Assembly (NCBI GenBank): GCA_935421135.1
Contig: OW285188.1
Span: forward strand, 4,020,733 to 4,084,732
DNA length: 64,000 bases
Direction: 5' to 3'
DNA from: Bugulina stolonifera
Taxonomy: Eukaryota; Bryozoa; Gymnolaemata; Cheilostomatida; Bugulidae
Under the pieces are notes generated by a model. That model searched no databases. It was not told where the DNA came from and worked only from the letters and a program-made list of their open reading frames with translations. The stretch's first letter is position 1. The number at the start of each line of letters is the position of its first letter. Of this stretch, positions 27,501 through 36,243 are shown one piece after another. The position numbers and the translations under genes are program-made.

Positions 27501-30500
27501 ACCAGTATAAAACAAGCGATTTGAATTTAGAAACAGAAAAAAGCAGTGAATCACCCTAATCATTTGCACAAGTTGAAACCAACTTCTGGCCTATTAATAG
27601 TTGCTGGCGTAAAACTAAACCAGGAAATATCACAAGCGGATTTCACTACTCCAGTAGTATCCTTGTCACTATCACACACTGCCCATCAGGCTCAACGAGA
27701 TGGTATTTGCTTACACAAGAGTGGCTGTCATTTATCTAGAATCAGTAAATAATTTAATGTTGTGTTTGACTGTAAAAAAGTTAGTCGAAAAACACTATTT
27801 GTCTTCAACTTGCTGCGCCATTGCTCAGGCTATAACTAAATGTTGTATATGACTATGACTCATTGTCAGCTTCAATCTACCTCTCATAAAGCAAAAAACA
27901 TTTTTTTGAACTTCATAATTTTATGTTGTGGAAATATTATACTGAACAGAATAATGAGGCTGAAACATCAACTGAGTCCACTATGAGGTCGGATGAATAA
28001 TCTATTGGCAGGGCTCAGCTGGTGTTAGCAGGTTCCCCCTCTCGAGAAAATCTGCTACCTAGTTTTGGGTATAGACAGTAGTATAATGTGACAATTATAG
28101 TCTACTCCATTTAACTTACAGGTAGCTACACAGTACATAAGCTATACCTGTAGGCTTGCACGTAATAAACAGCAATATATACAGTACTTAGATAACCATA
28201 TCACGGTACGATAACGTCCATTGTTGATATGCTCTAAGCAAATATGTACCTGACATTTCTTATCTAAAACACAATATAGGAGTAAATGGTTACTGGTAAA
28301 CTGTTAAGGTGCTAAATATTTGTAAACATGCTTATGAATTCTCAGATGATATAGTAGCTGTATCAAATATTGTGTGGATATAGACATCATGGTGTGCTAC
28401 AATTCTATAATATTGGTGGATATGTAGACATCATGGTGTGCTGAAATTCCATAACATTGCAATCTGACTGTCATGTATTTATATGACTATCCTTTGACAC
28501 ACTAGTGTCGTACTAATATAGTGTTATAAATAATATACAACACATAATTTATTATACCTTATACACATATTATACCTTTATAAATACATGCTTTTAAATA
28601 TTATTGCATAGCATTATTTTATATGATAAGATGTTACATGCATATACATGCAGTACACAGGTTTATAAAAGTTATTTTATGAATTTTTATATGATGGGAT
28701 GTTACATGCATATACATGTGGCATACATATTTTATAAAGTTATTTTATGAATTTACATGGCAATATAAGTTGACGTCAATTATGGTTTGCTCTGAACTTG
28801 TTTGTGGTGTGCTACAGAAAGCACACACAAAAAAAGATGACATTAGTTATTTAATTATTTAATTATCGTGAGAATATCCTGGTGCAGTACAAGCAGCACA
28901 GAACATTGGCTTTACTGTCTGAGACAGAAAACTTAGAATTGGTTAAGATCAAGTATGATGTGATGGGTATGAGATCACATTCATATAACAGCACAAGTCA
29001 TATCATGAGAATATCCTAGTGTGCTACGGGCAACATAGACCCAGTATGGCGCAATGAGTATGGCATCAGAAACAAAAACCGGAGTTTAGTACCATCTAGA
29101 TATACCCGGGTCTGCTGGATACATCGTACATGTAGTCTGGAATTTATATGACATACAAATCTGGTTGATATAAAAGAGGCACCGCGATAGATACAGAAAC
29201 AGAGAGAGACAGAGAGAGACAGAGAGACAGAGAGACAGAGAGACACAGAGACAGAGAGAGTGAGAGAGACTGATAGAAGGATATAAGACTTTTACTTAGA
29301 GCATACTAACATCTATCTTACACTTTTACAGTATACTTTTTGTATCAATTTGTCAAGAACACAGAGCAACCAAAAGGACTGAAACTGTAAGTTTTGCCAT
29401 GTAGTAATCAACTTTATAGCTTATAGTATGTATTATATTTTATAGTTAGGCTTTTAATAATAAAGATATTAAATTGAACTTTGAATCTCACGTTTGGTTC
29501 TGAATGTAATTTAAGGAACATGATAACTCAGACATTAATACACGCCATTTGAATTCAGATTGCAGGGTTTAGTTGATAGTCAGTCAGAGATATCTGTTAT
29601 ATAATAATAAGTTAGGTAATGAATAATTTGCTATTACAAGTACATGTACATGTAGGCAATGCACTCGCGAAGAGTCTAGAGTTGCTAGCAATCTCAATGT
29701 ATGTTACATGCACATGCACATGAATTATCACTTAGTAGTAGTAGGGACAAATGACAAAATATGCTAATTAGTTAGGCGTGTGCTATGACCATTATTTACT
29801 ACATGTGCTAAGTGTATTATGGTAAACCAATCAGATTAATGTTGTTTACAAGTATATCGGTGGCTAATAACTTATACATGTTATAATAATTGTGGATGTC
29901 ATAATGGAAGTAGGGATGACCCAAAAGGTCAACCCAACATCCAAATTGATATCTCTGCACCTCACTGCGAATGTGCTGATGACATAGGTTATTGGCACTA
30001 ACCACTGGGTGTACACAACTTCATGTTGTGGTACCTGTGATTGGTGCTAATCCTGTGTCCTTGTATATCGAACTGTTATTCCAAACGGTTTGATATACAC
30101 AAATCAGCATATTTCGTCACACTGAACATTCAGTGAAACGTGGAGCCAACGAAACGAAACGAGATACTCCGACTGTTGTCCAGTTACGTATTATAGTCAC
30201 CATTTTGGGCAATGTATTTCTATAAAGTTCAATTAAACACCATGTTTATATCCATATATGAGCATATAAGCAGGTCTTTGAATAACAACCAACCTGTTTA
30301 CTTTCTACAAACATTTTTGCTGATAGGGGAGAGAGATTTACAACTAAATCTTTTATTCAAACATAATAATCTTGCAACACATGTAATATTGGTATTGGCG
30401 GTGGGCCGGCCTACTGATTGCTTATTCCACCATTACATGAGCATATAGCTTGTATAACTATCATACTGTGATACAAACCTCTATTTCTTGGGCTATACAG

Positions 30501-31448
30501 TTAAGGAAAATATTGCGTGTACCGTTATGGCGTTATACCGTTATTAGTCTCTAGATACAATGTATGTCTTGTAGTTTCTACCATCTCCTCCCTAAACACT
30601 CTAACACTGAAGGTTAAGTAATGCATGCAACAGTAAGGTGACATCGAAAAATAGCTTGGCAGTAGGTTTGAGCATATTCTGGTCATACCGACAATAATAG
30701 AGTATCTGCTATTAGAGTTATTTTCTTGCCAACAGGACACGACTTCAAATTGCAAATAATTACGATGACTTAGGGTTGCAGGTTACCGCAGTGTATAAAA
30801 TAAACCTACTTAGTTCTACTGACGTTGATGTTTACCAGAAGAAATTGTAGATGTACATTAGACAATGTTAAATGCTAATCATGTCATTTATATGTAGGTT
30901 TTACAATCCTACATGTACATGTATATAATATACACCATTTACAGCAGCAGTAGATAACCCAATTGTAAATGTAAATAAGTAACATGTATATAATATACAT
31001 TATAATAAATAATCACACAGATTTGGCTTAGTTCTGCCCTCATTTTTGCATTGATAAGTTTTTTGACTGGCTTGGGAGCATACTACAAACCACATAACCA
31101 TTCCACAGTAGTTAAATACTTATACTGTACACAGATGTGCTCACCTGTTTGCACTCACACAGTGCAGTGCATGCTCACTATTTGACTCGAGATCTATGTC
31201 TCCTAAAGAAACGAAAACTGTCTGTACATACCGTCTCTGCTAGAGCGTCTACTTCTGGTCTGGTGGAACAGCTGTGCTGCTGTACCTCCGCTGCTCGACC
31301 TCCTCCGGTAGTTGGACCAATCATCATCATCGGCAGCCATAGAGAGAACGATAGTCTTCCTGATGTCATTGGAGGAAATATATTCCTCATCATCAGGCTT
31401 CTCTCTGATTGGCCCAAGAGTGTTCCGTCTTGCCATGTACCTTCTGTT
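359..31448 (-). CDS. DH-domain Rho guanine-nucleotide exchange factor, PLEKHG5-like (partial, 12 exons seen)
   Basis: Exons in transcript order: 31448-31232, 18293-17744, 16544-16424, about 10731-10228, 6870-6769, 6453-6425, 5525-5324, 3652-3560, 2680-2531, 1711-1616, 1292-1074, 533-359. Codon phases agree at every join except the start of the fourth exon, which is uncertain. About 815 residues are visible if the ATG at 31436 is the start. The last 185 or so form a DH domain, the catalytic fold that loads GTP on Rho GTPases; a PH domain would be expected next, beyond base 1. The first ~600 residues are polar, Ser/Arg-rich and low in recognisable domains. PLEKHG5 is the closest family by DH wording and the long N-terminal extension, but PLEKHG6/7 or another GEF is possible. 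The gene covers about 31 kb, with introns up to 13 kb, in contrast to the compact TRIM gene nearby. Confidence 0.8.
769..1062. repeat. 12-bp minisatellite in RhoGEF intron
   Basis: About 24 tandem copies of a 12-base unit, CAGTGACTATGA, alternating with variants ending ATAG or ATAA. On the gene strand the array begins about a dozen bases after the 5' splice site of the 1292-1074 exon. It gives long open frames on both strands (Ser-His-Cys, Ile-Val-Thr repeats) that are artefacts of the unit length. Confidence 0.95.
1074..1292 (-). CDS. RhoGEF exon: DH domain middle
   Basis: Exactly 73 codons between a ctttgcag acceptor and a GTTAGT donor, phase 0 at both ends. It begins LSYRFCRDFYNQLK and ends LTYLDILRNTLDDYAVYEK. 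The second part matches the DH consensus in which a bundle of helices reads Y..N...A...L..l......F..Y. The next exon continues with FCEQDPRCNKLRL, a typical DH continuation, which supports the join. Confidence 0.9.
1616..1711 (-). CDS. RhoGEF exon: DH domain
   Basis: A 32-codon exon, phase 0 at both ends, between a ttgtag acceptor and a GTTAGT donor. It reads through VDGLLMDIEPFKLFGNLNEL, matching the DH segment in which the first helix ends and the consensus f.nl.el begins. The flanking introns (1293-1615 and 1712-2530) hold no other coding sequence I can support. Confidence 0.88.
2201..2216 (+). repeat. Homopolymer G run
   Basis: An uninterrupted run of about 15 G inside the intron 1712-2530, followed at 2240-2345 by a degenerate CTA/CTG-rich stretch. 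It can form a G-quadruplex and is a likely length-variable or assembly-error site. A similar G run lies at about 32538-32549. Confidence 0.85.
2531..2680 (-). CDS. RhoGEF exon: start of DH domain
   Basis: Fifty codons, phase 0 at both ends, ttcag acceptor and GTGAGT donor. It begins HLRWPDIIEMPTEEDF and holds KTRRDAVWEIFTNECTFLVD. The latter is the opening DH helix (consensus R....eli.tE..Yv..L), with the conserved acidic residue present as NE. The residues before it are linker. This exon is the firmest evidence that the gene is a RhoGEF. Confidence 0.9.
3560..3652 (-). CDS. RhoGEF exon: linker before DH domain
   Basis: Thirty-one codons, phase 0 at both ends, with a tattatag acceptor and GTGAGT donor. 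It reads WKGKKALPELEYVLTTMSPS and ends in ERLASKR. It is basic and helical and links the disordered N-terminal region to the DH domain; I know no named domain for it. Intron 2681-3559 holds nothing else I can support. Confidence 0.8.
3815..4022. repeat. Head-to-head inverted pair of tRNA-derived SINEs
   Basis: Left arm about 3815-3910 and right arm 3926-4022 are close reverse complements with a 15-base loop (3911-3925). Each arm carries a tRNA B-box (GGTTCAAACCCC on the plus strand at about 3938; its complement GGTTTGAACC at 3891) and a tail including CAAGTCTCTGAC followed by an A-rich end. The arrangement is two copies of one tRNA-derived SINE inserted tail-out, inside the intron 3653-5323. 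A single-stranded copy would fold into a hairpin of about 95 bp. The same tail recurs at 47179-47285. Confidence 0.8.
5324..5525 (-). CDS. RhoGEF exon: Ser/Thr-rich linker
   Basis: A 202-base exon (AG|CTC acceptor, AGG|GTAAAG donor). Together with the 29-base mini-exon 6453-6425 it makes exactly 77 codons. It reads through DLVLTTGQALRRQSPPL and ends ERRPKTSFFRDR. It is a basic, probably disordered region with several possible phosphorylation sites (Arg-x-x-Ser/Thr). No named domain is recognised. Confidence 0.8.
6425..6453 (-). CDS. RhoGEF 29-base mini-exon
   Basis: A very small exon with a ttctgtag acceptor and a GTGAGT donor, encoding ELGDQAVED and two bases of a Ser codon. The phases match both neighbours: the exon before ends at phase 0 and the exon after supplies the last base of AGC. 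It is an exon I would expect automated gene finders to miss. Confidence 0.75.
6769..6870 (-). CDS. RhoGEF exon: acidic/basic segment, possible ubiquitin-like fold
   Basis: Thirty-four codons, phase 0 at both ends, tatag acceptor and GTAGGT donor. It begins EFYAEQATEKMDIEEGDLIN and ends RRSCVIPTL. Joined to the end of the previous exon (GPVRVTV) it gives an alternating beta-strand pattern. That could belong to the Ras-binding-like domain reported in PLEKHG5, but this is inference from pattern only. Confidence 0.78.
7085..7359. repeat. Hexamer microsatellite (TACACG)n
   Basis: About 30 pure TACACG units to 7278, followed by a stretch in which TACACC alternates with TACACG, forming a 12-base higher-order unit. 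It lies in the RhoGEF intron 6871-10227. All six frames are open through it (Tyr-Thr, Cys-Thr, Val-Tyr repeats); none is a gene. Confidence 0.97.
7400..9140. other. Intron sequence without recognised features
   Basis: AT-rich intronic sequence of the RhoGEF gene. It contains scattered TACATGTA-type palindromes and no splice-flanked open frame, RNA gene or mobile element that I can support. Confidence 0.5.
9148..9320. repeat. 36-bp direct duplication and TATTATG repeat
   Basis: A segment containing ACCTATAACATGTATACATG and then TAGCGTACG occurs twice in tandem (about 9147-9182 and 9183-9218). It is followed by several ATTATGTATT units and a third, degenerate copy near 9302. Confidence 0.8.
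9338..9468. repeat. Fold-back element with about 43-bp arms
   Basis: The arm 9338-9380 (starting AGTATTACTAGACAA) is the approximate reverse complement of 9425-9468 (ending TTGTCTAGTAATACT). A roughly 45-base centre separates them. It looks like a short MITE or a fold-back element; no clear target duplication was identified. Confidence 0.75.
9522..9617. repeat. 12-bp minisatellite (GATGATACTGGC)
   Basis: About eight imperfect copies of GATGATACTGGC/GATGATACTTGT. It lies in the same intron as the fold-back element. Confidence 0.85.
10228..10731 (-). CDS. RhoGEF exon: Ser/Arg-rich N-terminal region
   Basis: An open frame of about 168 codons encoding polar, basic, Ser-rich sequence, for example ERKTSLATKITKLFRRKSDS, probably disordered and phosphorylated. 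Its end has two phase-0 donors: GTAAGA after GP (10243), and GTATGT after GPVRVTV (10228). The downstream one is preferred because VRVTV joins well to EFYAEQ. The start is uncertain: an acceptor at 10732 (aaag|GCA) has the needed phase but a poor pyrimidine tract, and the frame stays open to 10785 and beyond. Confidence 0.7.
12351..12727. repeat. Long hexamer microsatellite (TACACG)n
   Basis: About 50 pure TACACG units, then about six copies of the 12-base TACACCTACACG unit at the right end (12650-12720). The design and polarity match the array at 7085-7359. It lies in the RhoGEF intron 10732-16423. Confidence 0.97.
13701..13781 (-). CDS. Possible alternative first exon of the RhoGEF gene
   Basis: An ATG opens 27 codons (MCCVCNAVLLGRMWSTIKRA, then LVVTRRL) ending in phase 0 at a consensus GTAAGC donor. 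The following RhoGEF exon also needs phase 0, so a short isoform starting here is possible. Evidence is only one ATG, one donor and matching phase; no promoter motif is evident and chance is a fair alternative. Confidence 0.25.
15223..15272. repeat. Hairpin repeat, copy 2
   Basis: Inverted arms starting AAAGTTGTCCTCTCTC and ending GAGAAGATAACTT around a short loop. It is the same family and polarity as copy 1. Confidence 0.8.
15478..15652. repeat. Degenerate TACTGG/TACTAG simple repeat
   Basis: A stretch of 6-base units such as TACTGG, TACTAG and TACTGA, diverged, ending in CTAGTACTAGTACTAG. It precedes the 20-bp minisatellite. Confidence 0.75.
15805..16256. repeat. 20-bp minisatellite
   Basis: About 22 copies of GGTGCTACAGTACTACAGTA with few substitutions (CTATAG, TATTAC variants). 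The unit contains the self-complementary core AGTACT. It lies in the RhoGEF intron about 170 bases beyond the 16544-16424 exon. Confidence 0.95.
16338..16375. repeat. Hairpin repeat, copy 3
   Basis: AGAAGTTGTCCTCCC and GGGGAAGACAACTTCT form a compact hairpin. It sits 48 bases past the 3' end of the 16544-16424 exon, just inside the following intron. Confidence 0.85.
16424..16544 (-). CDS. RhoGEF exon: N-terminal region
   Basis: A 121-base exon after ttctctag, ending at ATG|GTGAGT. Its first base completes the Val codon left by the previous exon, then reads YGGSKPRLSNNRRPNSAGD and ends VVVMKPEVFQEAM. It is Asn/Arg/Ser-rich and probably disordered. The phase matches upstream. Confidence 0.78.
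17744..18293 (-). CDS. RhoGEF exon: large N-terminal exon
   Basis: A 550-base exon with an acceptor tatgtag and a strong donor GT|GTAAGT. The incoming two bases complete an Asp codon begun in the 31.2-kb exon. It opens with a predicted helix, KLSDEHTAVSHRDAIDRHQL, continuing FLKYVKDTLDELGLD, and then becomes Ser/Pro/Arg-rich. The first ~45 residues look like a folded helical segment; I do not recognise a named domain. Clear codon-like composition and exact phases make this a confident exon. Confidence 0.82.
18846..18905 (-). repeat. tRNA-derived SINE relic
   Basis: On the minus strand the segment carries a B-box-like AAGGTTCAAGCCT and, before it, an A-box-like TAAGAGCACATTAG. It resembles the tRNA-headed repeats at 3815-4022 and 47179 but is more diverged. 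Confidence 0.45.
21478..21766. repeat. 35-bp minisatellite
   Basis: About eight copies of a 35-base unit containing GTACCTTGAGTAGTGCATAT. Because 35 is not a multiple of three, repetitive open frames appear in all three minus frames; none is a gene. Confidence 0.95.
22856..22933 (+). other. Purine strand with G-quadruplex potential
   Basis: Repeated GGGG and GGG runs separated by one to six bases (for example GGGGAGGGGAGGGG) on the plus strand, which is the non-template strand with respect to plus transcription. It lies within the 13-kb intron. Confidence 0.7.
23617..23680. repeat. 9-bp repeat (CAACGCAGC)
   Basis: Seven to eight tandem copies of CAACGCAGC/CAACGCAAC. It has higher GC content than its surroundings. 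Confidence 0.85.
24285..24350. repeat. Short direct duplication
   Basis: A segment containing AGCAGCAGACATCTTGGCCA and then ATATAATAT occurs twice in a row. Confidence 0.8.
26005..26110. repeat. Fold-back element with about 45-bp arms
   Basis: The left arm (GTTTTAATTATAAATAGTAA, then AAGACGCATTTTTATT) is the imperfect reverse complement of the right arm, which ends CTATTTATAATTAAAATAC. It is a probable MITE or a hairpin relic. Confidence 0.7.
27120..27190 (-). repeat. Possible tRNA-like SINE relic
   Basis: The minus strand has GGTTTGATTCC (a B-box match) about 40 bases after GCTGTCACCTGGGA. It is too diverged to assign firmly. Confidence 0.3.
27211..27256. repeat. Hairpin repeat, copy 4
   Basis: The left arm AAGTTGTCCTCTCTT is intact; the right arm is decayed (AGAAAGAATACAACTT). 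Same polarity as the other copies. Confidence 0.7.
28378..28455. repeat. Direct duplication around TAGACATCATGGTGTGCT
   Basis: The block TAGACATCATGGTGTGCT followed by AATTCxATAA occurs twice, 50-odd bases apart. Confidence 0.75.
28618..28755. repeat. 70-bp tandem duplication
   Basis: Two adjacent copies of a block containing GATGTTACATGCATATACAT and ending TTATAAAGTTATTTTATGAAT. They differ by a few substitutions. Confidence 0.85.
29196..29262. repeat. GAGACA-rich simple repeat
   Basis: A run of GAGAGACAGA-type units on the plus strand (Ser/Leu-Ser repeats on the minus strand). Confidence 0.9.
31232..31448 (-). CDS. RhoGEF exon: most 5' exon seen
   Basis: After a weak acceptor (ttgagcag) the exon reads NRRYMARRNTLGPIREKPDD, continues YISSNDIRKTIVLSM and then becomes Ser/Arg-rich, ending SRRSSRDG at a GTATGT donor in phase 1. 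It could be the first coding exon, starting at the ATG at 31436 (MARRNTLGP), or an internal exon beginning at 31448. The phase-1 end fits exactly with the 18293 exon, forming an Asp codon. No upstream exon was found between 31449 and 38500. Confidence 0.75.
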
Positions 31449-31865
31449 CTGCTCAAGATAAAGTATGTGTATATAAGTATCGTTATAAAGTAATATTAGA
31501 CGCATAGTTTAATCTTTAATTCACCTGATATTTTAATGGCAGTTCTGTTACTATCGCCAGAGGAAAGCGGTAATGTGTTTGGAGTTGTAGCCTACTTTTA
31601 TATTCCCTCTCCCATCAACTACAGGCGGGGTGCTAGTGACAGCCTTTGTTCTTTTTCAAAATTAAATCAGGAAAATTTCCTTGTCTCCTTGGTACATCTT
31701 TAAGTAACCTCAATTTACAAATTATGTGAACCTCAGTCTACCAAAACAGTGCGCAGTACAGCACCTACTGTACATCTATTCAGATCATCGCAGACAAGCA
31801 TCAAGTTCAACTAGAGACTAGAGATGACCGTAGGTCAGTTACATACTGCCTTATAATCATCTCAT

Positions 31866-31943
31866 GGTACCTATAAATAGCGGCTCCTGGGCCAGTGTGT
31901 AGTATATGGTGAGTCTCAAGCTGTGATAACTACAACATGGGAA
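31866..31943 (+). promoter_or_regulatory. Candidate TATA promoter and short first coding exon (MGNLLST...)
   Basis: CCTATAAATAGCGGC at about 31870 is a good TATA box. About 65 bases later an ATG (31936) opens MGNLLST and runs into a consensus GTAAGT donor at 31944 after one further base. A starting MGNLLS fits an N-myristoylation signal. No downstream exon was identified on the plus strand, so this may be a chance combination or the start of an unrecognised gene. Confidence 0.3.
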
Positions 31944-31949
31944 ATCTAC

Positions 31950-34900
31950 TCAGTACATGTAAGTGTCTCCAGATGCTGGTGTTACTACTATTATTACATA
32001 ATAGAGTGTACAGCATCAATCACCTAACTCTGTCTATACAATGTAATTAGTACAATGGTCCAACCCATGCTATTATTATGTAAATGTAAACAGTATATAC
32101 ATGTACATATGCTGCATGCATTACATGTACATGTACATGTCACAGTATTGGCAGCTGGTTACATTTACACAGTGAATGACCTAATATTTTTAGAGTTCAT
32201 TGTCACTGATTTATATTCTTAGAAGTGATTTCCTAAGCTGTCCTTCTAGTTAACAACAACTACTTCCTGTTAATGGAATTGGCATAAATTCTGCGTCCGT
32301 GCAGCATTAGGCCATTATTGGGTGAACCAGCACGGTTATTCCATGTCTGCATATACAGTGAGCATGTACATTGTACCAAACTGTGTATAATTACACACAA
32401 ACATACATACACACTATGTAGTACAATGTACATGTGTGTTCAGTACGTTTATCTACAGCCTAATTGAGTAGATGATTATTCACAATAGTTGTTGTGTAAA
32501 GCGCCGTCCTCAAGCCCTACGCCATCATCTCAATAAAGGGGGGGGGGGACTCCATTGTGCCTTGCATGGCTCACTCATAGCCCACAGGGTTGCATTCAAA
32601 GACATGTAAACATGCCTACACTATTCTTATCTCACTAATATTTTTATTATAAAATTGCGTAATAGATTATTGATTGTAGAAATTTTTTGCTTAAGCTATA
32701 ATAATTATAGGGCTAGGATGAATCTATAAGAAAGAGACTGTACAGTTGATGATAAATATACCTACTTGGTATTATATATGTATTAACCTAGTTTGGTGCA
32801 TGCGTCATTTATCCAAAATAAAACTGGCATAGTCTGATAACAAAATATATTATAATACTATCTAGTATAGTATGCACGGAGCATTCCGACTAAAACAATA
32901 GTTTATAATCTACCTAAAGCAAAGTTCACCATATTGCCATAATTATTGCGTAGGTCACAAAAACTTCATTGACAATCACCTGTTATCCACAGGCTAGTGA
33001 GCACACAGTGAATATCATGCTTACTACAGCACTGTAGGCCTACATGACTACCCTGAACTAATAGTATACAGACCTCACTGATTCTAACTGAAGCATTAGA
33101 TACCCCTTGTTATGTGTCCAAGTAACGCTAACCCTACCTGGCGCTCTACCATCGTACGAGTAGTTATTCTCCAGGAAGTAGAATCCAAATTATCCAAAGA
33201 TATTTTATAGCCCTCGTCAATAGAGCCACAAATCACCCACCAATTGTGAATATAAATATACTACTCCATAAATCATTGTACAGATGCTGGCTATATTATA
33301 GTACTACACTGAGAGAAACTATATGTTTGCAGTAGCTGCTCTACTCTGTATTACAGCCCATATATCTGTTTAGTATCAATATGATGGATATGTGTATGGA
33401 AAAGACAGGGTAGAGCTGGGTACCATTGATATTATCTAGCGCGTGCTTCAGTTTACATAACATTATACTTTGCCTGTCTTCTGTAATTGATGTTAAGTGG
33501 GTAATTAATGGCAACCTTAATGGGATCTGTGATGTCATAGGGCATTCCTCAAATCTCATGGACATTAGAGTTATACTGTGAAGAGCTGTGTTAACAGTCC
33601 ACAGGCTATCCCTGCACCTAAATAATATCTTGAACATTCACTAGTCTAGTCTTATACATTGTATGTACAAGTATGGATACCCTGGGTTCCTACTTAGTTA
33701 TGAATGCACATGTGGAACCAAACGGCTATAGAATACATACTGTATGACGAGTTTGTACGCTCACTATCTGTCTTTCTCATTGTGTGCTGCGGCACAATAG
33801 GTTCAGGGTATCACATAAAACTAATGGAATAGTTTAACTGCAATCTAATGACAGGATGCCACACAGTTTAAATATTTGATGTAAATTCAAAAACTATCTA
33901 CGGTGGTGTTCCAGAGTGTTAACAGGAACCCAGACTAATGGATCAGAATTTTAGGGTGGAAGATGCATTAATTAGAAATTCGGGCTAGGAAGAGTGTGAT
34001 GCAACATTTAGTGCTACATGTATTGGTACAGTATCCTCTGCCTTACTTTTGAATCTATAACCTGTAAGTGTAGAGGATTAACTAACAATACTACTATAAC
34101 TTACCTGTAAGTGGAGAGGATGGAGTGACCTAAATACTGAGTCAAATGATTCCATTTCTTAGCAAAGTTTAGCATCAGGTTCTATAGTTGAAATACACTT
34201 AATGCAAGGGTGGTTAATGGTACCAGTCCCTCTTGAACCTGGTTACACTGTTATGATCTCGGTTGGCTGCACTCAGGATTTATAACTGTTAAATAATAAA
34301 AATATGAAAACCACTTACTGGTTGCTCAGGAGGGTATTGGTGCATGTTGATAAGAGTGTAAGTGTAACAATATTGTACAAGTATAGTCCTAGTATTAGCA
34401 TAGAGAGTAATGAGTGCACTTGAATTTGTATGTAAGACATCGCTGCCTGCTGTCCATTGCTGACACAGTCAAACCACGCAGCGTTGCAGCAGGAATGGCT
34501 CCCTACATGGTATAAATGACATTATAAGAGAAAGTGTCCAATAACTAAACAGGAATCAAGAAAGTCACTGCACTTACAATGTATGATTTGGTTGGGGGTT
34601 ACCCAAAGGTAAAAAAGAAGACAACTTCATCTGCTTCAATATTCTGCTCAAAATTGAACTTGCTATACATGTAGCTTAGGTAATTATCAAAATCAGGATG
34701 AACCCAGTATGGCTGCTTTGATACCCATAGAGTAACTACATGTAAATGTATGATAGATGGTGTCTCGGTGTTTATTGGCTGGCGTGAGATTACTGTGCAC
34801 TACTCTTGAGTTTTGCATGAAATATTTGTACATGATAACAGTGAGGGGGGTGAGAGTGGGCAGCTTATTTCTATCTACCCATTAAAGTACATTTACGGCA

Positions 34901-34970
34901 CCCACGGTTGATTGGTCTGTATAGAATGAGTACGATATGCTATGAGAACGGTTTGATGTGGATCTTGGTC
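31950..34970. other. Intergenic, no supported gene
   Basis: AT-rich DNA with several TACATGTACATGTA palindromes (for example 32098-32140) and a run of about 12 G near 32538. An open frame of 98 codons on the minus strand at 33341-33637 lacks convincing codon use or splice context. Confidence 0.5.
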
Positions 34971-34973
34971 ACA

Positions 34974-35087
34974 GGTGGTGCTAGTGCTCTCAGGTGGTAC
35001 TAGTGCTCTCACGTGGTACTAGTGCTCTCAGGTGGTACTAGTGCTCTCAGGTGGTACTAGTGCTCTCAGGTGGTGCTAGTGCACAAA
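34974..35087. repeat. 19-bp minisatellite
   Basis: Six copies of GGTGGTACTAGTGCTCTCA with single-base variants. Confidence 0.93.
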
Positions 35088-35734
35088 TGTACAATTCTTA
35101 GATCATAATCCTGAGAGCTGAAGAATTCAAATTTAGCCTCAGCACCTTGAGACCCGGTACTTAACGATGTAGTCTGCACCAAATTTATCCCGCCCTTAAA
35201 AGTTATGGCTACAATGATATTTGCTAGCTAACAAAACTTATTATCTAGTTATGCATGTTTGGTCCCAGCAGGTGCTTGGCTCAGACATACAGTTTTCAGC
35301 TCATGACCCCTGAGAGGCGTTGCACAACTTCAGGACCTGAGGTCCCTAACAAAAGTGAGTCGAGCAGCAAAACTACTCTATCTACAAACTTTGTTATTGA
35401 ACCAAAGGTGTGATAACATTCATGAAGTGTAGGCTATTTGTTTTGGATGATACGTGTAAATTGGTTGAGGTACTTCTGCTGTAGACAGGATGATATATGA
35501 GAAAAAAGTGAATGTTATAAAATAAATGTAGAATATTCAGCTATTCAATAGAAAAAAGGACTTAATGACATTCAAATCGGAGCATAAAATAGAATAAAAT
35601 GTAAAGTATGTAAAAATGTTTAATGTCATTAAAATCATTCTACTACACAGTAAGCATTATATACAACATGTAGATGTAACATACATGTAGGTATTACGTA
35701 ATATCATTGTTATACTGTAATGGTTTCTGTGTTT

Positions 35735-36243
35735 TGGTGCGGTCGTCCTTGGACGACTATCGACCCAGAAATGAAGTGCCTATGAGTGGTAATAGGACTT
35801 CGCATTACATGAAAGATCGAGCGGTCTCAGTAGCCCAAATACTACCAAAGACGACCCATCTGATCTCAAGTCCGACCTTCAGACTATACAATGAAAGAGA
35901 GTGATCCGACCTAGTAGGCAGTTCGCTAAGCGAATGACCTGGCAAAAGGAAGTGAAAGTCTCTGTATCAAGTATAGATGTGTCTTTATTGAAAGCCAAGT
36001 GAAGACTGAGACAATGAACAGTAAAACAATGCCCTTTATAAGGACTTCCGGCCGACGTGACGTCGGGAAAAGACGACGTGTGGTCGTCCGGAAGTTGCGC
36101 AACAAGATGGCCACCGGAAGCCCAACGGCCGACCCAAAATAGGTCGGGTTCTACAAAAGTTGCTTAAAATGGTCCAATTCATGTACAAAATGAATATCAA
36201 TGGATTCTGAGAGGTAGGGCCTCTGTACATGGGTATAAAAGGC
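35735..36243 (-). mobile_element. LTR-like repeat, copy A (solo LTR of a retrotransposon)
   Basis: Read on the minus strand it starts near TGCCTTTTATACCCATGTA, carries a TATA box (CTTATAAAGGGC) and about 50 bases later an AATAAA signal followed by GACACATCTATAC. This is the promoter / poly(A) layout of an LTR. The same sequence, clearly diverged, occurs at 48240-48620. No gag-pol frames flank it. The 3' boundary near 35735 is uncertain and no target-site duplication was verified. Confidence 0.65.

Larger units (their letters stand above)
18294..31231 (-). other. 13-kb RhoGEF intron
   Basis: A single large intron by phase matching (G|AT Asp codon). It contains a SINE relic (18846), a 35-bp minisatellite (21478), a G-rich stretch (22856), 9-bp repeats (23617), a fold-back element (26005), hairpin copy 4 (27211), small tandem duplications (24285, 28378, 28618) and a GA-rich run (29200). 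Unsupported open frames at 20363, 22910 and 26401 are discussed under rejected items. Confidence 0.6.

Noticed and set aside
33341..33637. 98-codon minus-strand open frame
   Set aside because: No splice partner and no similarity that I recognise; probably chance.
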